The notes beneath the pieces are model-generated. The model was given only the letters and a program-made list of their open reading frames with translations, did not search any database and had not been told where the DNA came from. Below, in pieces: positions 12,478-22,145 of a stretch of DNA of 64,000 nt (the stretch's first letter is position 1; the number at the start of each line of letters is the position of its first letter). Where the stretch lies: positions 1-64,000 of the forward strand of contig JASAOO010003468.1 of the NCBI GenBank assembly GCA_030849075.1. The letters are read 5' to 3'. Position numbers and translations under genes: made by a program. This stretch comes from Zelonia costaricensis (taxonomy: Eukaryota > Euglenozoa > Kinetoplastea > Trypanosomatida > Trypanosomatidae).

Positions 12478-15400
12478 CGACTTTAGCCTTAAAGAACGAC
12501 CAGCACGTCTAAAAAAAACAAAACGAAAAGTCCAGACACAGGCCAGACACACCGGCGCACTCGACGAAAAGCCGCACAAACACAACAAAAAAAAAGTAGA
12601 CGAGTTGTTTAGGATCTCTCGGCAACGTGAGGCGCAACAAGCGATGACCGGACACACACACACACAGCGGAAGAAGGTGAAGAAGAGAAATACACAAGTT
12701 CGAGTTGTGAAAGGGAACACACCACTGCCGAAGAGACTAAATGAGCGACGAGTGCGACAGGAACCAGAGCAGCAGAGACGGCACACCAACGCAGAGGAGC
12801 ACAAGAAGAAGGCAGAGAGACTACACCGGCAATACGATGTCGCAGGGACGAAACACAGGCGCAGCTGAGGAAACGGAGAACGATCGCCGACACACACAAG
12901 AAAAGGGGGAAATCAAAAAACACGCCCGAGGAAGCGAGATACAAGTAGCGAGCGGAGCAGAGCACAGATCAGAAAACTACAAGACAGGAAAGCACGTGAG
13001 CAGAAACTAGAGCACACGCACGGTGAGGGCGGGGGGGGGGGGGAGCAAGGCCGGGGAGACGCGCAGGGAGCGGCGGCAATGTGTGAGGAAGGGGGGGAGG
13101 GGGGCTGAGCCTGGGCTTGCTGGCTGGTGCACGGTCTTACCTCCGTGCGGAACCTAACCAACACAGCGACTGTAGCGGAGAAACCGAGCAGGACAAGCAA
13201 CAACGACGCCGCAGCTGACGGCTTTCACCACGCTCGGCACACACGCGCACACAAACACGCACGTACACAGACGCACGCAGCCAATAGGCTCGTAAAGCGG
13301 CACGCAACGTCGTGCGTCGAGAAAGGAGTGTCGAGGTACGGTTCTGACCTGGAGAGGCCCCTGGACACGCACAAACACGCGAACGCAGAGAGCGCAGTTG
13401 CGGTCAGGTGGTGACAGAAATAGGACGGAGGGCTTCGAGAGGAGGTAATGACTGTATAAGTGATCGAATGTGCTTGTGTACAGTTGTGCGACGCGCTACG
13501 CACAGTTCTCGGCGCAAGCGGCAGGGCACAGGAGAAGACAAACAGTAGGTGAAGGTGTGGACGCTGCCGTCACAGTTGACATGCAGCTCAGCAAGAACGC
13601 TAGCAAATGCACACACACACAGGAAGAAAACCAAAACACGCGGGGGAGAAAGGCGATGACAATCGAGCGAAAACAAAAATGGAAAGCGCAACACAACTCA
13701 ATCACACACCCAAACGAAGAAAAAACGTCGACGAGGCAGAGAACGGGTGCGAACACGGCGAACACAGAGGCGTTGAGGCAGGGCTACAAGAGAACACCGC
13801 ACAGAAGAAATTTGTGTGCCTCGCCGGGGGGGGTGAGAACAGCTTGACGGCGCTAGACGGACAAGGACGGACAACCCAGCTGAGCCGATACGGAGGGGAG
13901 CGCACACGTGCGGACGACAATAGCAGCAAAAAGACGTCGGTGAGGGGGAGGGGGAGCGGGTGAGCGATGATGTGTGTCGGTCAGTGGTACACTCGGCGAG
14001 ACGGAAGCGACTACGTACGTCACAGGAGCAAGGCGGCGCCGGTACACAAGAGACAGGCGGAGAAGCGGGAGGGTGCACCACGTCGCGGCAGTCCTATAAG
14101 CGAGTGGCCAGGTCGTGCAGAGGAGAAGAAGACAGAGGCAAGAGCAGACCAACTCAAGAGAGGTGGGGGGCGAGACAATTCACTTTTGCGTACCGATGTC
14201 CTTTTTGCGGCCTTGCGCGTCGATACTCAAACAGGCGGTCTTTCCTGTGTGCGGTGTGCGTGCCGCGAGGCGGGCGGGGGGAGGGGGGGGGGGGGGCGGA
14301 GTTGCGCACTGTGGTGGAAAGGAAGGCGGGGGGCGGACAAGCTTAATGACTCGCACGACTTTCCTATGGCAGCACACGCGTGAGGTGAGGTCGACAAGGG
14401 CGATGCGTTCAGTCTTTGTTCCGGCTCGCGCGTGCGGCGTAACGTGAGAGACGAAAAGGTAGGACGAAGAAAGCAAGATTGGAGGAAGCGGCAGGAACAG
14501 AAGGGTATGGGGTGCAGGTGATGGAAATAGAGGGAGAAGAGAAGGCGATGGCGCTCGGGCGTCCGCTGCAAACGCAGTGCCTCTTTCGCAGAGTGGAAGC
14601 TGTTGTCTTGCCTCGTGCTCTGCGCTCCGCTGGGATAGTGAAAAGAAGGAGGCGCGCAGTGCGGGCGGTGTCGGGCAACTTCGGAGGTGGGAAAGGAGAG
14701 AGAGGGGGGGGTCGGGGCAGACAGCAGGTGGGAGAAGGCTTGTGGGATGGAGGCACGGCACCGACTAGGCAGCGATCAGCAGGCAAAGTACGGCTCAACA
14801 ACGTCAATTGGAGGAGGTGATAAGAGCGAAACGGCGCTGAAACAAAAACAAAAACGCAAAAACAACAAACAAAGAAAAGAATGTCAAGAAGTCGAACGGG
14901 AAGTGTGCTGTGCGAGGGGCGGCACAGACTCGGGCAGGACAGCGTGCGTGAAGCGCGTCGTCGATAACGAGAAAGACACACACCCACACGGAGAAGATGA
15001 TAAACAGAAACGGAGAAGTAAGTCCGAACTATGCCAAGCACGCAAGAGACAAGTTGACGCAACGGAAACGCACACACACATACACACCCGAAATGGGCAA
15101 AGTCAAAACAAAAATGGAATCGCGAAGAAGATAGAGTTGTCGAGAAGGAGAAACACGCGGAAAGAAGAGAAAACAGCAGAAGAAGCGAGGAGGTGAAGTC
15201 GAACAAAACAAAGTGAAGCCGACACTTGAACGGACACAAGAGTGGAGGGGGGAGGGACGAAGAAGCGAAAGCGACGGGTCACCGATGAGATGAAAGGCAA
15301 GGACAACACAGAAGTCAGCAAGACCGGAACAGAAAGGAGCCTAGTGGAAAAATGCACACAGACGAGGACGCACAAAACAGCAGGAACCGAGGGGCGGAGG

Positions 15401-18400
15401 ACGATGCACGCGGGCACACGCACAGAGAAAGATGGCGGAGAAGAGAAGAAGAGCGAAGTCAGTTAAGATGAGCTACACAGAAGCGAAACACGCGGAGGTG
15501 AAAGACGTCTGCAAAGAAGACGGAACAAGAAACACACCCAAGCACAAAACAGGAAGCGAAGGAGGTGAGGATTTGAGGTAGTCAGGAGGGGCGCCACTTA
15601 GATATCGGTTACTCCGCCACACTAAACAAGCAAACAACAGAAAAAGAATCCCGCAAGAGGGAGAAGGGCTGGAGGTGAAGAAGTGGGCGACGGGGGACTG
15701 AATTACACCACGACCGTAATCAGGAACCAGAGGACACAAGAGACACGCAAACACACACGGTGTGAGAGAGAGAGACAGCAAGTGAGGGAGGAGGGTGGGG
15801 AAACAAGAGAACGTGCACAGACAAAGGAATATATATGTGAACAAACGACGCCAGAAACGAAGAAGAAGAGGAGGGGACGCCGGAATGGCAGTGGAGCTGC
15901 GAATTCGGAAGACAAGACAGAGAGTCGGAGAGAAACGGGGTTGGGGGTGGGGAGGAGGGCGAGGCTACGGACGGGGGGGGGAGGGGGGCAGAGGGAGCAC
16001 CACAGCGCCGCGTCACAGAGGGTGAGGCAAAAGAAACAACGCGACGGTGTGCGTACAACAGCCACAGCGCCAAACCTGTGAGAAAACCAAAAAGGGGGGT
16101 TGGGGAGATGGCGCAAAGACAAACACGCGCGCACACACACAGACGTATCAATCAAGAGCAAAGGAACTAACACGAACTAGAGGGGAAAGCGAGCACTTCA
16201 CGGGGCGCAACCTCAGCTAGCGAGGCACAGTACACGCGGTGGACCGCACACCAGGCAACGCAGCAGGTGAGGTAACACGCGAAGTGAGTGGGGGAGAAAA
16301 GCAAAAACAAAAGAGGAAAGAGGGGAGGAGAAAGCGGCGAGCCAGAGGGAGGCACGACGCGCCTGGCCAGCGATGCGTTCACCCACCGAACCGAGTGAGG
16401 AAGTATGAAGCGAGAGTGAGAAACGCGGGCAAGGAGGTGCGTCGGGACAACGGACGACGGGAAGAAGAACACTTCTGTGCACGAACGCAAAAGGGGGGAG
16501 GGCGAGGAGGAACGGAATCGAATGTGCTGACTCGGCGTGCAGCAAAGTGATCGTGGAGGGCGAAAGGGGGCCACTGCACAGTTCCTTGATTGCAAAGACC
16601 GGGTCCAACGCGGGGAGGGGGGCAGTAGGAGCCAACAGTGCAACTCGCTTGTCCGCAAAAGAAGGGGGTGGAAGACTGCGACCGGGGGTTGGAAGAGGGA
16701 AGGGCGGCGGCGGCGTGCGAGAGGGGGGGGGGGCGACGGAGACGTGCTTTTGTTTCGGTCACAGGTCTGCTCAGCTCGCAGCGTCGCACACGTCGTGTGG
16801 CAGTCGGTGGGGTGGCTGGGGGAGCTTCAGCTGGGACCGCTCCAGGTGCTGCGGCACGGAAGCGGGCAACCGGGTGGCGATGCTGAAGGACCTTCAGTGC
16901 TGCGGTGACGTTCTTGTCTCGTCGAATGGGTCGCCTAAAGAGAGGACCCTTGCGCGCGGGTTTTTCTTCTTTTGTTTTCCTTCCTCGTCGAACGCGTGTG
17001 CTACACGTGCCAAAGGGGTTTCGGTGCAATGCGGGGACGAGAGCGCGCGAGCGCGGCTTTTTCTTCTTGCTTGCTTCGCCTGTGAAACCGACTGCGATCC
17101 TTCCAGCGGCGGGCCGAACACACAAGTCGGGAAGGGAAGGGCGAGGCAGAAAAGGCAAAGCAAAACGAAGACGAAGGACGGGAGAAAGAGAAGAAGCGGA
17201 GGCGGAGACGAAGCGAACAGCGTCACGCAGAGTTTGGGGTGGGGGTCGTTTCTCTTGTGCGTGCGGTGAAAATGAAGTTTTCTCTTTTTTTACTTTTGTG
17301 TTGACTCTTTTTTTTTTTCTTTTGGCTCCGTGGGTCACGTCGGCGGACGCCAACACCACAGGTGCAGTGCGAGACGAAAAAGGGAGAGAAGATGTCGTCT
17401 CAGTGGCGACGACGGAGCTCAGTTCTGGAGTCCCCGGCGATGGCGGTGGAGGTGGTGGTGTCGGGGTGTAGAACGGAGAGGGCAGCTGTGGTGGGTGTAT
17501 ACGAGCGGAGAGAAACACACCAGCACACGCACAAACGCACGCAATGAGACTCAGCAGGAGCGCGCGAGCGCGGGGGATGCACAATAAGTGAAGCGGAGTT
17601 TACGTAGGGGACTCGGGGCCAAAATCGTAAGAGCGACGTGCACGCACGGCAGCACAACACTGCGCTATACACCAAGACAAGGGGCGGTGCGGTGCCGTGG
17701 GTTAAGCACGTCAGCGATCGGAGAGAAGGGGCGGGGAGTGTGGCAGAGATAAGCACGAACGAATGCCGCGGTTCTCTGAGGGACCACGGGTCTAAATCGG
17801 ACAAAGAGTGTGTGGGGGGGAGGGGGATATAGCCCTTATATACGCGTCAAGTTATGGGTAGGGTCGGGTACTTTGGGAAGGAGAAGGCGGTCGGAGGGGG
17901 GGAGGGGGGCTATGGCGCGAGAACCCACAACGGTGACGAAGCAAGGCGAGGGAAGAAAGCGACAGCAACTCACACGCGCACACACGGGCCTGCGCTGCGA
18001 GAGGGAGGGGCGCGTGGAGTGGCGAGCGGCAGTCCAAAAGCACACACACACGCACACGCAAAACGAGACGACAGGGGACTGGCGCGGAGGACGGGGCAAA
18101 AGCAAAGTGGGGGGGGACGGGGGGACGGAGGCAAATCACAAAATAAAAAGGGGGAAACAGGAGAAGACAATTTGGAAAAGAGAGAGCGCGGTAAAAGAAG
18201 GAGAGTGGAGAGGGAAGCTTGAGAACACGTTTGGCGGTTGCTTCTTTGCGCGTCGTGTGCAGTAAGCGGGAGGGGCACGGGTGTGAGACGGGGGAAGGGG
18301 AAGGGGAAGGGGAAGGGGGGTGAGCGAGGAAGTGAGGAAAGACGAGCCAGCGTTGGGTGGAACGTGGAGGTGAAGAGCACAGGCAAAACGCAAAAGAGCC

Positions 18401-19364
18401 ACCAGGGCCGGCAAGTGCGCCGCCGCGAGGCATGCAGCGCTCGCACACTGCATCGTGGGTGGTGGCGCACACGGCGCGAGAACCCGCCGTGACGCACCGT
18501 CGGCCATCGAGGTAACACGAGCCGCGGCAACGGCACCCTCGCGCGCGGAACCGATAGGTGTGGTGCAGAAGCAGTGCGAGCCAGGCTCCGCCCTGGTATC
18601 GCTCCACTCCGTGCTGCTCTGAAGCTGTACGGATTTCCACGCCTGAGTCGCGCCACCCAGGCATCTCCGTCGCAACAGCAGCGCTTAGCTTTTGTGCGCA
18701 CCTGTGTGCAGCCGCTTGCACTTTCTGTCTCTTTTGTTTTTCGTTCTTCTCTTGTCTTCATCTTCTTTGCATCTTTCGCACCGGTGTTAACGCGGCTCAC
18801 GCACGTTCAGAGAAACACACACACACGTACACGCTACCCCCCCCCCCACACACACACCAGCAATCCTAAATCGAGCACACAAAACAACGTGCCCAGGCAC
18901 ACCCGCGCCCACACGGCGAGGCGGGCGCAACGTATGACACCGTGTTGAAACACAGCGCCCCCCCCCCCGACGGAGGCATCACAGCGAGCGACAAGGGGGC
19001 CGCCGTGGCCTGCCAGGACCCTGGACGTCGGCGCTGCCGGTACAACGCCTCCACACAAAGCCGAACAAAAAAAGATCACGTAGGACAGAGAAGGAAACCA
19101 GTCGAGCGGCGACCAGACGCGCCGAACAGCAAAGTGGCTGAGGGAGACAGGGGTACGCAGTGCCCCGCAGTGCAGCCCACACCACAGCGGCATCCCCACA
19201 GACACGCCGTGCCCGGAGCGCGGGATCGGTGGAGGGAGGGAGGGAGCGAGGGAAGCGCTGATGTCGAGCTGGCGACTCGAACGGCGGACGTCGCCTGCCC
19301 AAACGCGCGTCGCTGCACGCCTCGTCAGCGGAGCGAGGCGGCTCATCGAGCCATGAGGCGCACG
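12478..19364. other. 7 kb intergenic stretch without a supported gene
   Basis: This lies between the phosphatase 5' end and the UEV stop codon. The longest minus frames (16379-17584, 14409-15239, 17852-18721) are low-complexity and lack domains. Most of the plus strand is purine- or CA-rich, but 16955-17100, 17275-17330 and 18715-18780 are pyrimidine-rich on the plus strand, opposite to the rest. It contains a (GGGGAA)4 array at 18291-18320, G runs near 13031 and 14283, and a C run followed by CA repeats at about 18837-18858. Under leftward transcription most of this would be UEV 3' UTR or intergenic spacer. I found no tRNA or snRNA signature. Confidence 0.55.
18291..18320. repeat. GGGGAA hexamer array
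   Basis: Four consecutive GGGGAA units followed by six G, in the region downstream of the UEV stop codon. On the transcript it reads as a CCCCUU-type pyrimidine block, which could act as a splice or polyadenylation-coupling tract; that role is inference. Confidence 0.85.
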
Positions 19365-19781
19365 CTAGTACGTGGAGCCCTCCGCCGGCTGCGGCAGCTT
19401 GCGGTTCTGCGGCTGCGCCATCTCCTTGCGCAGCTCCGAGAGACACATCTCCATCGTGGTGCGGCGGTCCCAGTTCTTGAAGATGTGGAACTTGCTGCGG
19501 TTCACTGTGCCGTCGGGGTCGACGCAGGGAAGGTTGACCTTGCTGAGAAAGCGGATGTGCGGCGGCACCTTCGGGTAGTTCTCGTCGCAGTAGATTTCGA
19601 GGGAAAGGATGCGGTACTCGAACGTGCTGCTCGGCGGCCCGACGATCGTGCCGTTCCAGTAGTGGAAGAAGATGTCAGCCGTGTCGCGCAGCCCGACCGA
19701 GACGTTCTGGTTGCTGCCAGTGCCCTTCTCGCCCGCCTCGAGCTCCTCCAGCAGGCGGAAGTTGCGCGGCACCTCGACCAT
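19365..19781 (-). CDS. UEV1: Ubiquitin-conjugating enzyme E2 variant (UEV1/MMS2-like)
   Basis: A 138-residue protein, essentially the length of yeast Mms2 and human UEV proteins. The fold signature is intact: VPRNFRLLEELEAGEKG at the N-terminus, WNGTI and GPP around 42-50, YRILSLEIYCDENYP, the PPHIRFLSKVNLPCV stretch at 73-87, and a C-terminal LRKEMAQPQNRKLPQP helix. The E2 catalytic cysteine with its HPN motif is absent, as in all UEVs. By family knowledge it pairs with Ubc13 and orients acceptor ubiquitin for K63-linked chains in DNA-damage tolerance and signalling. The frame is open further upstream, but that part is Pro-rich low-complexity sequence lying across the predicted splice site, so the ATG at 19781 is chosen. 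Confidence 0.95.
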   Translation of the reverse strand: MVEVPRNFRLLEELEAGEKGTGSNQNVSVGLRDTADIFFHYWNGTIVGPPSSTFEYRILSLEIYCDENYPKVPPHIRFLSKVNLPCVDPDGTVNRSKFHIFKNWDRRTTMEMCLSELRKEMAQPQNRKLPQPAEGSTY

Positions 19782-19783
19782 GA

Positions 19784-19819
19784 CTGCGTGCGGGCGGAGG
19801 GGGGGGGGCGGGGGGCCAA
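19784..19819 (-). promoter_or_regulatory. Predicted trans-splice acceptor for UEV1
   Basis: A run of C/T on the minus strand (19795-19819) leads to an AG at 19785-19784, only two bases before the ATG at 19781. This supports the short 138-residue start. The very short 5' UTR is unusual; a more distal AG is possible. Confidence 0.45.
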
Positions 19820-20122
19820 CAGCGGGTTGTGGAGGGAAGCGAAGGGAGAGACGGGGTGGGTCTGGCAGTCGGCAGTGGGGAGGGCAGCGAGGGACGGACA
19901 CGAGGGCGAAAGACGGGGGGGGGGGGGGACGAGGAGCGGGTGGTGGTGCAAAGGCGGCGGCGGCGCAGACGCGCTTCACAACTGTGGCAGGCAAAGCGCC
20001 ACAGAACAACGGAGCGGAGACGGAAAGTGGGTCCGACGGTGCGATCGGGTGTCGTCAGCGTGGGTGTGCACGTCGACGGTAATTGCCGGGGAGGGAGGGA
20101 CAAACGAAGGAGGCCGGAGGAG

Positions 20123-20966
20123 GTCCAGAGTGGAGGGCGATGTGTGAAGGGGAGGGGCAGGGGTTCCCAGCCGGCTCGTCCACGTCAGTGCGACAGCGCA
20201 GGCCAACGTAAGTCGGTGGAGGGCATTGACGGCAGCGGAAATCAACGGAAATGAGCGCGTGCGTAGCTCGCAACACATCGGTGCCGCTCCCCTGTCGACC
20301 AATACGTGCCAAACCCGCCACTTCCACTCGGAGCTCATCAGTGGGAACGCACTGGACTGCCGCGGCGCGAGGCAGAGGGGGTCGGCGATGTCACAGAGCG
20401 CTGAATGATGCACTCCGTCTCTGCCAGTCAGCCGGTGGAAGGGGGCGCTGCCTGGTGACTCTGGTAGAGCTCCACGGCTCACACGGTGCCACGAGTCAGG
20501 CGCTTGTGCGAGTGTGTGTGGTGGGGGAGGGGNGTCCAGAGTGGAGGGCGATGTGTGAAGGGGAGGGGCAGGGGTTCCCAGCCGGCTCGTCCACGTCAGT
20601 GCGACAGCGCAGGCCAACGTGAGTCGGTGGAGAGCATTGACGGCAGCGGAAATCAACGGAAATGAGCGCGTGCGTGGCTCGCAACACATCGGTGCCGCTC
20701 CCCTGTCGACCAATACGTGCCAAACCCGCCACCTCAACTCGGAGCTCATCAGTGGGAACGCACTGGACTGCCGCAGCGCGAGGCAGAGGGGAGTCAACGA
20801 GAGAGGGGGAGGGGGTCGGCGATATCACAGAGCGCTGAATGATGCACTCCGTCTCTGCCAGTCAGGCGGTGGAAGGGGGCGCTGCCTGGTGACTCTGGTA
20901 GAGCTCCACGGCTCACACGGTGCCACAAGTCAGGCGCTTGTGCGAGTGTGTGTGGTGGGGGAGGGG
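20123..20966. repeat. Two-copy tandem duplication of a 410-433 bp non-coding unit
   Basis: Unit 1 (20123-20532) and unit 2 (20534-20966) are collinear and nearly identical, with about nine scattered substitutions. Unit 2 also has an extra AG-rich segment of about 23 bp near 20791-20815. Both begin with GTCCAGAGTGG and end in GTGGTGGGGGAGGGG. A single N at 20533 marks the junction, so the true copy number may be higher. The unit is not low-complexity, unlike its surroundings. A minus frame (19976-20797) stays open through both copies but shows no domain. It sits between SAS-4 and UEV1, in likely 3' UTR or spacer. Confidence 0.9.
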
Positions 20967-22145
20967 AGTGGGGGGGGGGGGGGGGTTGGTGTGTGGAAAC
21001 CTATGCGGATGATACAGTCAGCCTCTACGTTGCGTTGCCACGCCAGCCGCACCAACGCGTTTGCCGCAGCATTCCACCCGTATGTGCGCCTACGCGCTTG
21101 CACGGCTTTCGCTTGTTGGGCACACCGCGGGCACCGTTGCCGTCCACTGCGGGGCGGGCAACGCGCGCACGACGCACACCGGAGGGGAGGGGCAGCTGCA
21201 GGCGGCAGGTTCGGCAAACAGGAATGAGAGAGCAAAAGAAACAAAACGGCAGGAGGAGGAGGAGGGGGAAGGGCTCGCTTGTCCTCCCAGTGACACAGCC
21301 GGCACGCGGTGCACAGGCTGCAGCACCTAACGCAGAGGCAACGTGGAACGGGGGAGGGGGGAGGAGTGAAGGGTGGCACAGCGGGAGCCGCCCGCCGAGC
21401 GAGCACAGGCACGCAGAGGCACTTGCACCAACGCTGATGCGAGTGGGTGTAGCCATCACCTTCCCCATGCACATCTCTCTCTCTAACAAGAGGACACAGA
21501 TAGACACACCTACACACACATACACACAGCCACAACACCATAACAAGTGACGTCGCGCAAACACCAGCAACGCGGCATGTAGCACCCAGTCGTGCGGCTG
21601 GAGAAGGTAAACAAAAGGCACATGTGCGGTGTGCGCAGGCGGTGCGGGGGGAGGGGGGAGGAGGGCACAAACACATGGACACGCACGTGCACACAGGGAG
21701 CCCCTCCCCCTTCGAAGAAACAGAAAACAAACGAAGGAACACTTCAGCAAAGTCTAGAGCAGAACAGCAAGGCCCAAATGCGCTCTTTCACCCCGCCCAC
21801 TCCTCTCGCTACCGGCCCGACGACGGCACGGGCGTACACGCGGGCACGGATGTTGGCACAGACGCTGGCGCCTATGTGAACGGCACGCAGCAGCGACCCA
21901 CCCACACGCACCGAAACGAACAAAGTCAAACAACGGCAACCGCCCCGTAGGGTGTGGTAGTGGCTGGGTGGAGGAGGAGAGAAGAGGAGCCCACCAGGAG
22001 GCGATTCTAAAGCCGTCCCCCCCCCCAATCTTGTCACTCCCCCGTCCCATCACTCTCACCCCTCAACTCATACCCCGACGCACGTCAGCGAGGGCGGCAG
22101 CTTCTGAAAGGCAGACGCGCGCACGGTGCCGTGGGCGCAGAGCAC
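20967..22145. other. Intergenic spacer between the tandem repeat and the SAS-4 stop codon
   Basis: The spacer starts with a 16-G run (20970-20985). The rest is mixed sequence with CA-rich patches (21508-21530) and no domain-bearing frame. It is the likely 3' UTR of the SAS-4 transcript. Confidence 0.5.

Noticed and set aside
16379..17584. 401-codon minus frame in the 7 kb desert
   Set aside because: Considered because it is long and Lys/Arg-rich in the middle, but the composition is erratic, it crosses oligo-T blocks and shows no motif.
17819..17875. TATATA/GGGTAGGG words suggesting a promoter or telomere-like repeat
   Set aside because: Only isolated words, no array and no downstream gene; trypanosomatid polymerase II genes lack TATA-type promoters.
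19976..20797. 273-codon minus frame crossing the tandem repeat
   Set aside because: It stays open in both copies because the unit length is a multiple of three. It contains an N, overlaps the UEV1 leader region and shows no domain.
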